From: a bacterium
GTDB lineage: Bacteria; Cyanobacteriota; Vampirovibrionia; Gastranaerophilales; Gastranaerophilaceae
Direction of reading: 5' to 3'
Assembly: GCA_004558955.1 (NCBI GenBank)
Contig: SFZC01000004.1
Location: 1 to 39,612, forward strand
Length of the DNA stretch: 39,612 nucleotides
A program made the position numbers and the translations under genes. This document shows, piece after piece, positions 8,618 to 17,670 of the stretch; the first letter of the stretch is position 1, and each line of letters opens with the position of its first letter. A model generated the notes under the pieces. It was not told where the DNA came from and did no database searches. It saw only the letters and a list, made by a program, of their open reading frames with translations.

Positions 8618-10627
8618 ATGAAGAAGAAGAAAGCTTTAACCCGACAAAACGTTAACTCTTTTTATCACATGACTGATTTATGTGATGTTTTTTCGGTTTC
8701 AAAAGCCACAATAAAAAATTGGGGAAAATTAAAAAAAATTACCCCCGATATTATTATTGATAATGAACCATGCTTTTCAAAACAATATATCAATAAAATG
8801 TTGAAAAAAATCAAATCTCAAGCTTCTGAAATGCTGAAATCAAGAAGAAACAAAACCTTTATAAAAGGCTCTTTTTTTTACAAAGATTACCTCTCGAAAA
8901 AGTCTGAAAACTTAACCACCGTACAAAATTTTCTAAACTTTATCACTGAAAAAAATCTTATTTTATCGGAAAGTGAAATTAAATATCTTCTTGTTGATTG
9001 TGCTATTCAGATGTATTCTGATTTTGCTGAAAATAATATAAACAACTTGCAAACTTACTTGCAAGTTGCTGAAAACCACGAAGACACTTGCTTTAATCAA
9101 CTCCTTGACGATTTAATAACAGATAAAAATAATGCAAAGTTGTTTATAAAAAATAATCCGGAATTATTTTGTCACAAATTTGTCTATGAACCAAATGAAG
9201 ATATTTTAGGGTTGTTATATCTTTCTCTATCGGACTTGGCAGATAGAAAGGCTCGTGGAGCGTACTTCACCCCAACTAAAATTATCAAAAGAATTATAAA
9301 TAATATTAAATTTTCTTGCGGTACTATTTTAGACCCGTGCTGCGGAACAGGAAATTTTTTGTTGCAGTTGCCAACTGACGTAAAACTTGAAAACATACAC
9401 GGAAATGACATTGACCCGACAAGTGTAAAATTGGCAAGAATAAATATGGCATTGAAATTTCAAACAAAAGATATTGATTTGTTGCGTAAAAATTTCACCA
9501 TTTCTGATTTTTTGAAGGCTAAAAATACAAATTTTTACAAATATATTATCGGAAATCCGCCTTGGGGTTACAAATTTTCTACAGATGAAATTAAAAATCT
9601 CAGCAAAATTTATCAATGTACAAACGGTAAAAATGTAGAATCTTATGACGTTTTTGTAGAAAAATCTTTATCAATCCTTGAACAAGATGGAATTTTGTCT
9701 TTTATTTTACCTGAAGCAATATTAAATGTAAAAAATCACCAACCGACAAGAGAATATATTTTAAATAACGCTTCATTTAGTTATTTGGAATATTTAGGCA
9801 ATATGTTTGACAAGGTACAATGCCCTAGCATAATTTTGCAATTAAAAAAAGAAAAACAAGCTTTTCAGACATACGGAATGAGAGTTAAAACTTCAAAAAG
9901 AGATTTTATAATAGAAACAAAACGAAAGATTACGGAAGAGGTCTTTAATTTAGATTTAAACGACCAAGAGTATCTTATTTTTGACAAAATAATGAACCTT
10001 CCAAACTGTGTATATCTGAAAAATAACGGCATTTTTGCACTCGGAATTGTCACGGGCGATAATAAAAATCTTCTTTCAAAAGTCCAAACGGAAAATTTTG
10101 AACCGATAATAAAAGGTTCTGATATTTCAAATTTCAAAATCCGTAATGCAACAAATTTTATAAAATTTGAACCTCAAAATTATCAACAAGTTGCCCCCGT
10201 TGAATATTACAGAGCCCCTGAAAAATTATTTTATAAATTTATCAGTAATAAATTGATTTTTGCCTATGACAATCATCAAACCTTGTCTTTAAACAGTTGT
10301 AATATTTTAATCCCGAAATTTAAAGATTTGGACATAAAATACATAATGGCGGTGCTAAATTCAAGCGTGTCACAATTTATTTTTCAAAAGAAATTTAATT
10401 CAATAAAAGTTCTTCGCTCACATCTTGAGAGCCTTCCTCTCCCAAAATGCGATAAAAAAACGCAACAACAAATCATAAATACGGTTAATAAAATTCTTAA
10501 AACATCAAATAAATCAACTGCTCACGAACTTTTCGCCGAACTCGATTTGATAATTTCAAAACTGTACAATTTGTCATTTGAGGAATATTCCCTGATAAAA
10601 AACAGTTTTTCATACAATTTTATATAA
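8618..10627 (+). CDS. HTH-fused N6-adenine DNA methyltransferase (Eco57I/TaqI-like)
   Basis: The product of about 669 residues has an N-terminal helix-turn-helix of MerR/excisionase type (MTDLCDVFSVSKATIKNWGK, residues 18-37), a helical region, then a gamma-class adenine methyltransferase: GAYFTP (motif X) near 214, DPCCGTGNF (motif I) near 239 and NPPW (motif IV) near 313. The C-terminal 200 residues resemble a TaqI-type target-recognition domain. I see no PD-(D/E)XK nuclease motif and no restriction gene beside it, so it looks like an orphan methyltransferase. An HTH in place of a nuclease domain is unusual. The ATG at 8618 is preferred over the TTG three bases earlier. Confidence 0.8.
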   Translation: MKKKKALTRQNVNSFYHMTDLCDVFSVSKATIKNWGKLKKITPDIIIDNEPCFSKQYINKMLKKIKSQASEMLKSRRNKTFIKGSFFYKDYLSKKSENLTTVQNFLNFITEKNLILSESEIKYLLVDCAIQMYSDFAENNINNLQTYLQVAENHEDTCFNQLLDDLITDKNNAKLFIKNNPELFCHKFVYEPNEDILGLLYLSLSDLADRKARGAYFTPTKIIKRIINNIKFSCGTILDPCCGTGNFLLQLPTDVKLENIHGNDIDPTSVKLARINMALKFQTKDIDLLRKNFTISDFLKAKNTNFYKYIIGNPPWGYKFSTDEIKNLSKIYQCTNGKNVESYDVFVEKSLSILEQDGILSFILPEAILNVKNHQPTREYILNNASFSYLEYLGNMFDKVQCPSIILQLKKEKQAFQTYGMRVKTSKRDFIIETKRKITEEVFNLDLNDQEYLIFDKIMNLPNCVYLKNNGIFALGIVTGDNKNLLSKVQTENFEPIIKGSDISNFKIRNATNFIKFEPQNYQQVAPVEYYRAPEKLFYKFISNKLIFAYDNHQTLSLNSCNILIPKFKDLDIKYIMAVLNSSVSQFIFQKKFNSIKVLRSHLESLPLPKCDKKTQQQIINTVNKILKTSNKSTAHELFAELDLIISKLYNLSFEEYSLIKNSFSYNFI

Positions 10628-10631
10628 CATC

Positions 10632-11801
10632 TTAGACATTTTCTTCTTGGAAAAGGTATTTAACAAAAACAGAAAATACCGCAGGAATAATTGAAATAAT
10701 GACCAAAACTGACGTTATGCTTGTTGATTGAGCAACAAAACCGATTATTGTCATTGCAATAGCAACAATTCCCCATGAAAAACCGTTTATAAATCCACCG
10801 ATAATACTTTTATATTGCGGCAAAACTTTTTGAGCCATACTCATTGTGATTGGAGTTGCAAACATCGTCACAAAGCCCATAATCGCAAAGATTACAAACG
10901 AGGCAACAGGACAGGTTTTATATGTCAACATGAATAAAAACATCAGCGGGCAAGTTATAATCATTGAGATATAAAATACGTTTGCAGTACCGATTATTTT
11001 TTCAAATTTCGGACTTAACAGTGACCCAAAACCGCCTAAGAACAAGAAAAAGAACAACGCCAATCCGATTTGGAATTTTGTATAACCCATTGATTTCCAC
11101 AAAAACGGTAACAAGATTGAGCAAGAGGTGGTTATCAAAGATTTAAGCATTGCAATTACGTTCAAAATATTCAGTTTTCTATTTGACAAAATATCTGATA
11201 AGGCTTTGACAAATTTCATATCCTGAACTGGGGCTTCCGATTTTGAAAACTTTGGTACACACCAAAACATACACAGAGCACAAACAATACCAAGAATTGA
11301 TAAAACAGGCATTTTATTTAGTCCGAAATATTGAGCAATGGATGAGGACAACAACGGTCCCATTGCAAAACCGAGAGTTCCCATTGCGATAAATATTCCC
11401 ATATTCTTAACGGAATCCCCTTTAGAGAACTTAACCACAAACCCTAAAGATTGCGGGTGAAAAAGACTTGAACCCAAACTTCCCAAAATTATGAAAAATA
11501 CCATAACGCCGATTTTTTGAGAAACAGGAACAAGCGAAATAAAAATAGAGGTGAACAACAAGCCCCAAAATATCAAGGCACGTTTTCTCATTTTATCCGC
11601 AAAAAATCCGAAATACGGCTGCAACAAGGACGAAAAAATATGTGAGCAACTCAAAATAATTGTTGCTACAGGCATGGAAATCCTGATTTGTTCTGCAATA
11701 AACGGCATAATCGGGTTCAAAAAACCTGTGTAAATGTCATTTATAAAGTGAGCTGAACACAACCAAGTTTGGGTTTTTCGTTCTTCTTTATCGTAAATCA
11801 T
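10632..11801 (-). CDS. MFS transporter, fosmidomycin-resistance (Fsr)-like
   Basis: A 389-residue protein with about 12 hydrophobic segments. The start, HFINDIYTGFLNPIMPFI, and the segments SLLQPYFGFFADK and GSLGSSLFHPQSLGF are typical of the Fsr subgroup of the major facilitator superfamily, which exports small drugs such as fosmidomycin in Escherichia coli. The natural substrate here is unknown. It converges on the methyltransferase gene with four bases between the stops. There is no Shine-Dalgarno; a possible -10 lies exactly six bases before the ATG, so a leaderless message is likely. Confidence 0.78.
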   Translation of the reverse strand: MIYDKEERKTQTWLCSAHFINDIYTGFLNPIMPFIAEQIRISMPVATIILSCSHIFSSLLQPYFGFFADKMRKRALIFWGLLFTSIFISLVPVSQKIGVMVFFIILGSLGSSLFHPQSLGFVVKFSKGDSVKNMGIFIAMGTLGFAMGPLLSSSIAQYFGLNKMPVLSILGIVCALCMFWCVPKFSKSEAPVQDMKFVKALSDILSNRKLNILNVIAMLKSLITTSCSILLPFLWKSMGYTKFQIGLALFFFLFLGGFGSLLSPKFEKIIGTANVFYISMIITCPLMFLFMLTYKTCPVASFVIFAIMGFVTMFATPITMSMAQKVLPQYKSIIGGFINGFSWGIVAIAMTIIGFVAQSTSITSVLVIISIIPAVFSVFVKYLFQEENV

Positions 11802-11807
11802 AAATTA

Positions 11808-11836
11808 ATTTTGACACCAAAATTATCAAAAATCAA
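11808..11836 (-). promoter_or_regulatory. Possible promoter of the MFS gene (leaderless)
   Basis: On the minus strand, TTGATT, a 17-bp spacer, CAAAAT, then six bases to the ATG at 11801. The -10 is weak (four of six), but position and spacing match the stronger leaderless promoters in this window. Confidence 0.35.
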
Positions 11837-13147
11837 TCAGATAACATTTTGTATCGGGTGTTGTTTTTGAGCATCAACCCTGTCTTTTATTGCCCCAATC
11901 GGTTCATAGTATGGCGAAACAGTCATAATTTGAGCCGCAATATCAGGATAATAATAAATGAACTTCAATTCACTTGTCGTCAACGGTTTTTGGGTGTGAA
12001 CGTTTGCATAACGTACCAATTCCAAAATATTTCTTGCTTCGTGTTCGTCCTTAAATTCAAGTTCCAAATTATTATAAACGTTTCTAAACCCTTTAATACC
12101 GCCATATTCACCTGTCGTAATCATTCGACCGGTCTCAATAATTTCAGGTTCGCCACGTCCGAGTTCTTCAAAGTCGTATAATTCGTAATTCCTTCTGTCT
12201 TTCAACGCTCCGTCTGCGTGAATGCCCGATTCGTGAGCAAAAGCGTTATCCCCAACGGCAGGTTGATTTATCGGAATATCAACGCCGAACGCATAAGCCG
12301 TGTATTTTGCAAGTTCCCACGCTTTGTCAAGACGGATATTTTCGTCAATCTTGTATTTGCCCTTAAATCCCGCAGATTTTAAGCAAGCCAACAGGCATGA
12401 TACCAAATCCGCATTACCCGCTCTTTCGCCCATACCGTTAATTGCAGTGTTAATATAGGCATCAACACCAGCATCAATCGCAGCTCTTGCACCCATAACA
12501 GAACAAGCCGTAGCCATTCCCAAATCGTTGTGGAAGTGCATTTCAATAGGCATTTCGGTTTCTTTTGCTATTTTATAAATCCTGTCGTAAGTGGTTTGCG
12601 GGTCTTCATAACCTAATGTATCGCAATAGCGAAAACGGTATGCACCCGACTTTTTAGCCTCTTTTGCATAACGAATAAGGAAATCAATATCACTTCGTGA
12701 AGCATCTTCAGCATTCACTCCGACAATTTTTGCCCCCTTATCTATCGCACATTCGACAGCCTCTTTCGTCATTTTGATAATATCGTCAGGCGTTTTTTTA
12801 CCCAAGTATTTGCCATTAATCATCTGCTCGGAAGTAGATTGTGAAAGATTAACATATTTCAATTCGGGAACATTTTTAAACGAGGTTTCAACATCGGATG
12901 CAATTCCTCTCATCCAACCTGAGAGCTTAGTCTTTGTGATAACTCCACGTTTAACAAGTTCTAAATTGCCATTCAAGTAGTTAAGTTCGTGTTTAGTTGT
13001 CGGAAACCCAAATTCTGATTGAGTTATACCCATATCGTTCAACATAAGATTGATAATGGTTTTTTGTAACTTTGCCAATCCTAATCTTGAAGTTTGTACC
13101 CCATCACGGTTTGTTACATCGACAAAATATATTCTGTTATCTGCCAT
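11837..13147 (-). CDS. DRE-TIM condensing enzyme, possible Re-citrate synthase
   Basis: A 436-residue member of the isopropylmalate/homocitrate synthase family. The catalytic start DVTNRDGVQTSR (residues 10-21) gives the Arg-Asp pair, and MHFHNDLGMATA near 203 gives metal-binding His residues. It lacks the LeuA C-terminal leucine-binding domain. From memory, the whole-chain pattern (QSEFGFPTTKHE, RYCDTLGYEDP, FAHESGIHADG, LYDFEELGRGEPEI) fits the anaerobe Re-citrate synthases best, although such genes are commonly annotated as homocitrate or isopropylmalate synthase. Citrate formation from acetyl-CoA and oxaloacetate would feed glutamate synthesis. AAAGAGGAG precedes the ATG. The family is sure; the exact substrate is not. 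Confidence 0.72.
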   Translation of the reverse strand: MADNRIYFVDVTNRDGVQTSRLGLAKLQKTIINLMLNDMGITQSEFGFPTTKHELNYLNGNLELVKRGVITKTKLSGWMRGIASDVETSFKNVPELKYVNLSQSTSEQMINGKYLGKKTPDDIIKMTKEAVECAIDKGAKIVGVNAEDASRSDIDFLIRYAKEAKKSGAYRFRYCDTLGYEDPQTTYDRIYKIAKETEMPIEMHFHNDLGMATACSVMGARAAIDAGVDAYINTAINGMGERAGNADLVSCLLACLKSAGFKGKYKIDENIRLDKAWELAKYTAYAFGVDIPINQPAVGDNAFAHESGIHADGALKDRRNYELYDFEELGRGEPEIIETGRMITTGEYGGIKGFRNVYNNLELEFKDEHEARNILELVRYANVHTQKPLTTSELKFIYYYPDIAAQIMTVSPYYEPIGAIKDRVDAQKQHPIQNVI

Positions 13148-13255
13148 AATTTACTCCTCTTTAGATAAATTATATTATACACAAAATTATATTAATTACC
13201 TTGCTTTTTTATATAATATTAATTAAAATAAATAGTAAAGAGCAGAGAGATTGAG

Positions 13256-14851
13256 ATGAATAATAATACAAAAGTTCTGGAAAAGAAAATAAATAAAGAA
13301 TTAAAAACAGGAAACGTCAGGTCTGCAATAGAATTGTGCCAAATGGAAATTCAATCCGACCCGACAAATGCGAATTTGCATTTAAGACTCGGTGATTTAT
13401 ATATGGCTTGGCACTTGGACATTTACACCTCTTGTCAGTATATTGACGAAGCAATAAAAGAATATAACTTGGCTTTGGAAACTTGCCTTAACAATGCCGA
13501 AATTTACTACAAGATTGGTATTGCACAGTTTTATAAGGGCGACTTGGACAAGGCAATAAACTATTTTGACAAAGCAACGGCAAAAAATGACAAATATGCT
13601 CAAGCATATTATATGCTTGCTGAAACTTACACCAAAAAAGCAAGATTTTTAGATGCCGAAGTTAACGCTAAAAAAGCGATAAAATGTGCACCTTTGGCAA
13701 GTTCTTGTGCTCACTATCTTTTGCACAATATTTACAAGGTTTCATCTTTCAGAATTTTTAAAAACAAAATCAAATCCGCTTATGAATATATGATGTCTGT
13801 ATTAACCTTGCCATTTGACGTTGAGGCATTGAAGAAGGTTAAAACTTCATTATCTTATGTAAAATTCTTACCGATATTATTCAAAGGCTACTTGCAAGTT
13901 CAAACAAAAGGACTTGATAACGCTTTGGACGTGTATATTGAAGCGGTTGAAAAAGCTCCGGGATTTGTTCCGCTATACTGTCTTTTGGGGGATATTTATT
14001 CTACTTTGGGACAATTTGAAGATGCCATTACAGAATACAGAATGGCAATTTGGCTTGATAACCTGAATATTCCCGCATATCGTCACCTTTGCAAAGCCTA
14101 TGAAGATTTAGGCGATTACGACAATGCGATTGATGTTTATCAAAAACTTATTCAAATTATGCCGAATATGCCTGAATTTCACTCAAATTTGGCAAATATT
14201 TTGTATGTCAAAGGTGATATTGACGGTGCAATTTCGCATTTCCAAACAGCCGTAACACTAAACCCTAATAAAGAATGGACAAGCGTTGTAAACCAAACTT
14301 TAGGATATGTTTTCCAAGAGGCAAAACAGGATTTGGATGCCGCAATTACCTCTTATCAAAGTGCTTATTTGCTAACACCTGAAGATATTGATATTTATAT
14401 CAATTTGGGAAGTGCTTTTTATGATAAGGAAGACTACGACAACGCCTTGGCGGTATATCGAAACGCTTTGGACTTGAACCCGCAAAATGCCAAAATCCAC
14501 TGTAATTTAGGCTTCTTGTACTGGGGAAAAGGCGACACGGACGAAGCAATAAGAGAATATGAACAAGCAATCGAATTTGATAAAAATTACGATATTGCAT
14601 ATAACAATTTGGGCGTAATTTACCTTGATGACTTGGGCAAAGTTAAAGAGGCAACGGAAATGTTCAAAAAATCCGTTGAATGTAACCCTAATTATGCGTT
14701 AGCACACTTCAATTTGGCACGTTCTATCGCAATTACGGGCGATAAAATTGAAGCAGCGAAACTTTATCAAATCGCACAAGATATTAATAAGGTTACAAAC
14801 GAAATCGACCCGCAAGATATTACAGACAAAATCAATGCACTATTTGAGTAA
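13256..14851 (+). CDS. Tetratricopeptide-repeat protein
   Basis: The 531-residue product is almost entirely TPR units of about 34 residues with the usual A/Y/G/A/P pattern, for example ALAVYRNALDLNPQNAKIHC and AIREYEQAIEF. A less regular stretch near residues 155-220 splits the array into two blocks. There is no signal peptide or membrane segment, so it is probably a cytoplasmic protein-protein scaffold. The partner is unknown. It is transcribed divergently from the citrate-synthase-like gene. Confidence 0.75.
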   Translation: MNNNTKVLEKKINKELKTGNVRSAIELCQMEIQSDPTNANLHLRLGDLYMAWHLDIYTSCQYIDEAIKEYNLALETCLNNAEIYYKIGIAQFYKGDLDKAINYFDKATAKNDKYAQAYYMLAETYTKKARFLDAEVNAKKAIKCAPLASSCAHYLLHNIYKVSSFRIFKNKIKSAYEYMMSVLTLPFDVEALKKVKTSLSYVKFLPILFKGYLQVQTKGLDNALDVYIEAVEKAPGFVPLYCLLGDIYSTLGQFEDAITEYRMAIWLDNLNIPAYRHLCKAYEDLGDYDNAIDVYQKLIQIMPNMPEFHSNLANILYVKGDIDGAISHFQTAVTLNPNKEWTSVVNQTLGYVFQEAKQDLDAAITSYQSAYLLTPEDIDIYINLGSAFYDKEDYDNALAVYRNALDLNPQNAKIHCNLGFLYWGKGDTDEAIREYEQAIEFDKNYDIAYNNLGVIYLDDLGKVKEATEMFKKSVECNPNYALAHFNLARSIAITGDKIEAAKLYQIAQDINKVTNEIDPQDITDKINALFE

Positions 14852-15153
14852 TTAAAATTGTCGGTTGGGCATACTTGCCCAATAAGTGAAAAATCAGTCA
14901 TAGCGAGGGGAAAAAGCAGTTCGGCATCATCATGCCGACAGCGGTATTCTTTATGACAGATTCTGAATAACAAGAAAATTAAATGCTCATTGCTTTCACA
15001 TAAATTTTCTAAGTTTTCAGAATGACGAAAGCTTTGGTAGGTTCACCAAAAGTCATGCTGAACAGCACGAGCAGTGTGCGTAACAAAGTGAAGGCTCGTT
15101 TAATGCGAGTGCGAGATACGGAATCTGTTAAAACCTTCTGAAAAAACCTTACT
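14852..15153. other. Intergenic region with short inverted repeats
   Basis: About 300 bases without a supported gene lie between convergent genes. The region holds a 7-bp hairpin at 14865-14882 (TTGGGCA/TGCCCAA) and another at 14921-14938 (TCGGCAT/ATGCCGA), neither followed by a T run. The right half (about 15010-15140) is richer in GC and contains AAAGTCATGCTGAACAGCA, which resembles degenerate dispersed intergenic repeats. It may be repeat debris that also serves as a weak terminator. Confidence 0.4.
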
Positions 15154-15783
15154 TCATTCACTCAACGGAATTTGTTTAATCTTTTCCGCAATTTTTTCTG
15201 CCATAATTTTGTGACTTTCAGGCGAATAATGCAAGCCGTCCGAGCCGGACGGTTTGACAAAGGCATTCAAATCCAAATAATAAAAATCATGTTTTTGTGC
15301 AAAATTTTTATACTCCTCAAAAGTTTCTACAGTTTTGTCAACAGAAGTCAAATCAAATTGCATTGAAAAAATCCCGTCCAAAATATTCGCCTGAATGTTC
15401 ACGGGCGGAAGAATAATTATCTTTGTTTTCGGATTAACCTCAAGCAAAGAATTTGTTAAACTTTGCAGCCCTTTTTGAACAGTTTGTTTGTCAAGATTAT
15501 AAAAGAATTGAGAATCGTTTGTTCCGAGTGCCAAAATACAAATATCAATATCACGGTGATTTTGCAAAAATATCGGAAGATAGTCAACCCCACACAATTT
15601 AACACTTTGCGGATTTTTAAAAAATCCGTTGCGGTTATTCATTCCTTCTTCCAAAATCTCATAATCTTTACCGAGCAAATCGGCAAGTCGTCCGCTCCAA
15701 CGTGTTTTCTTATCATATCTTATGCCTGTTGTAGGGGTATATCCGTAGGTGTTTGAGTCACCAAAACATAAAATCTTTTTCAT
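15154..15783 (-). CDS. SGNH/GDSL-family hydrolase
   Basis: A 209-residue single-domain esterase-type hydrolase. Block I is CFGDSNTYGY (nucleophile Ser9), block III is LALGTNDS near residue 87, and block V is SDGLHYSPESH near 184, giving the Asp-x-x-His pair. The family removes acyl groups from carbohydrates, lipids or aryl esters. There is no signal peptide, so it probably acts in the cytoplasm. It has no Shine-Dalgarno; a consensus -10 lies six bases before the ATG, predicting a leaderless message. Confidence 0.82.
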   Translation of the reverse strand: MKKILCFGDSNTYGYTPTTGIRYDKKTRWSGRLADLLGKDYEILEEGMNNRNGFFKNPQSVKLCGVDYLPIFLQNHRDIDICILALGTNDSQFFYNLDKQTVQKGLQSLTNSLLEVNPKTKIIILPPVNIQANILDGIFSMQFDLTSVDKTVETFEEYKNFAQKHDFYYLDLNAFVKPSGSDGLHYSPESHKIMAEKIAEKIKQIPLSE

Positions 15784-15789
15784 AATTTG

Positions 15790-15818
15790 ATTATATAATA
15801 AATTAATAAACGATACAA
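15790..15818 (-). promoter_or_regulatory. Promoter of the SGNH hydrolase gene (leaderless)
   Basis: Minus strand: TTGTAT, 17-bp spacer, TATAAT, then exactly six bases (CAAATT) to the ATG at 15783. Standard -10 to start-site spacing puts +1 on the A of the start codon. Confidence 0.6.
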
Positions 15819-15909
15819 ATTAAAATCAAAAACGACACGGGAGCTTTATTTTAAACAAATTTTGTCAGGTTTTGGTGTTTACATTTCTTCATGATTATAT
15901 AAAAATTAT

Positions 15910-15938
15910 TTGCCACATGAAAGCAAGTGTAATAAAAT
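15910..15938 (+). promoter_or_regulatory. Strong sigma70-type promoter upstream of the HTH-recA pair
   Basis: TTGCCA, 17-bp spacer, TAAAAT; each hexamer matches five of six consensus bases. The expected start is near 15945, about 33 bases before the ATG at 15978. I saw no clear LexA-type palindrome at the promoter. Confidence 0.65.
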
Positions 15939-15977
15939 AGTGTTGGGAATGTTTTTTAAAAAGGGATAGAAAAAAGA

Positions 15978-16508
15978 ATGATTAAAGACAAATTGAATGA
16001 GAGAACTTTAACTCCGCAAGAAGTTAGAACTATCTTGAAAGCAGATAACAAAGAGATAGTTGATTTGTGCAAAAGAGCGGCTATCAGACCAAGAAAAAAT
16101 GCAAAAGGACACACATATTTTTCTTATGATGAAGTAAAAAACTTGAGAAAAATTCAGGCTCAAATCAGAAGCAACGTAACTAATCCTGTAAGTGCAAAAG
16201 TTCCTGTAGCAGTTGGAACAAGTGCAGTTTCAGGAAGTAATCCTGCAGCGATGAGAAGTATTCTGACATCTCTTCAAGAATTGGAAACAAAACTTAGCGA
16301 CAGAATCGCAAAAGTTATTGATGAAAAACTTGAAGGCATGGACGATGTTGTTGTTGAATTGATACGTTGCAAAACTGATAACGAAACCTTGAAACAAAAA
16401 ATTGTTGACTTGAACAAAGAAGTTTACCAGTTGAAAAACGAATTAAACAGCTACAAACCTGTTGCACTCGGTTTTTATAAGAAAAAAGAAGTTTACGTTT
16501 GGGAATAA
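15978..16508 (+). CDS. HTH and coiled-coil protein in front of recA
   Basis: A 176-residue protein with an N-terminal MerR/excisionase-like winged helix (LTPQEVRTILKADNKEIVDL, then a YFSYDEVKNLRKI-type wing and recognition helix, residues 10-58), a Ser/Ala/Val linker and a C-terminal coiled coil (about 95-155). I cannot name it. It is 11 bp upstream of recA and shares its promoter, so a role in DNA maintenance or regulation of the operon is possible but not shown. Confidence 0.65.
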   Translation: MIKDKLNERTLTPQEVRTILKADNKEIVDLCKRAAIRPRKNAKGHTYFSYDEVKNLRKIQAQIRSNVTNPVSAKVPVAVGTSAVSGSNPAAMRSILTSLQELETKLSDRIAKVIDEKLEGMDDVVVELIRCKTDNETLKQKIVDLNKEVYQLKNELNSYKPVALGFYKKKEVYVWE

Positions 16509-16519
16509 GGGGAAAATAA

Positions 16520-17539
16520 ATGGCAGCGAAAGAGTCGCCTGAAGCAAATATCAGTGAAGATAGAAGCAAAGCACTGAAGTTGGCTATTGAAAAAATTGAA
16601 AAAGATTTTGGTAAAGGTTCAATCATGAAACTCGGTGATAAACCTACCGTTAATGTAGATGCTATCCCTACGGGAGCGTTATCACTGGACGTTGCACTTG
16701 GAATCGGCGGAATTCCTCGTGGTCGTATTATCGAAATCTATGGACCTGAAAGTTCAGGTAAGACAACATTAGCACAACACATCGTTGCCGAATGCCAGAA
16801 AAAAGGCGGAATTGCTGCTTTTGTAGATGCAGAGCATGCTCTTGACCCTGAATACGCAAGAAATCTTGGGGTTCAAGTTGATGACTTATTGATTTCTCAA
16901 CCTGACACAGGGGAACAAGCCTTAGACATCACGGAAGAACTTGTACGTTCGGGTGCAGTTGATATCGTTGTCGTTGACTCAGTTGCAGCACTTGTTCCAA
17001 AGGCTGAAATTGAAGGCTCTATGGAAGACCAACAAATGGGCTTGCAGGCACGTTTGATGTCAAAAGCTTTGAGAAAATTAACGGGTATTATCGGTAAAAC
17101 AAACACTACGGTAATTTTCATTAACCAATTAAGAATGAAAATCGGTGTTATGTACGGAAACCCTGAAACAACGACAGGCGGTAATGCATTAAAATATTAC
17201 GCTTCTGTTCGTATGGAAATCAAGCGTACAGAATCTTTAAAAGGTGAAGACGGTGAAATCGGCAACCATGTAAGAGTAAAAGTTTTGAAAAACAAAGTTG
17301 CTCCACCATTCAGAACAGCCGAATTTGATATTATCTTCGGTAAAGGTATTTCAAAAGTCGGTAATATCCTTGACGTTGCAGTAAACCTTGATATCGTGAA
17401 AAAAGCGGGTTCTTGGTTCAGTTATAACGAAGAAAAACTCGGTCAAGGTCGTGAAAAAGCAAAAGAATTTTTAGAACAAAACCCTGAAATATTGGCGGAA
17501 GTAGAAAAATTGGTAAGAGAAAAACTTGCCGCCGCATAA
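16520..17539 (+). CDS. recA: RecA recombinase
   Basis: The 339-residue protein aligns along its full length with bacterial RecA. It has Walker A GPESSGKT (75-82), Walker B-type VVVDSVAALVPKAEIEG, the L1/L2 DNA-binding loop region and the IFINQLRMKIGVMYGNPETT signature. It catalyses ATP-driven strand exchange in recombinational repair and stimulates LexA-type cleavage in organisms with an SOS response. The site AAGGGGA precedes the ATG. An intrinsic terminator follows directly, so the operon is HTH gene plus recA. Confidence 0.97.
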   Translation: MAAKESPEANISEDRSKALKLAIEKIEKDFGKGSIMKLGDKPTVNVDAIPTGALSLDVALGIGGIPRGRIIEIYGPESSGKTTLAQHIVAECQKKGGIAAFVDAEHALDPEYARNLGVQVDDLLISQPDTGEQALDITEELVRSGAVDIVVVDSVAALVPKAEIEGSMEDQQMGLQARLMSKALRKLTGIIGKTNTTVIFINQLRMKIGVMYGNPETTTGGNALKYYASVRMEIKRTESLKGEDGEIGNHVRVKVLKNKVAPPFRTAEFDIIFGKGISKVGNILDVAVNLDIVKKAGSWFSYNEEKLGQGREKAKEFLEQNPEILAEVEKLVREKLAAA

Positions 17540-17554
17540 ACTTTTAACTATTCT

Positions 17555-17588
17555 AAAAAATGTCCTTTTGAAAAAAAGGGCATTTTTT
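17555..17588 (+). terminator. Intrinsic terminator after recA
   Basis: An A-rich arm with TGTCCTTTT pairs with AAAGGGCA and runs into TTTTTT, 15 bases after the recA stop. Confidence 0.8.
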
Positions 17589-17670
17589 GTAACAGATTTT
17601 TAACATACCTAGCAACTTATTTTTTGCGTGGATTTAAAAAAAATACATACTTTAGCATTAGGAGGCATTC

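Noticed and set aside
13256..14851. CRISPR-like or DNA tandem repeat in the TPR gene
   Set aside because: The periodicity is at protein level (34-residue TPR units) with divergent DNA; no direct repeats with spacers occur anywhere in the window.
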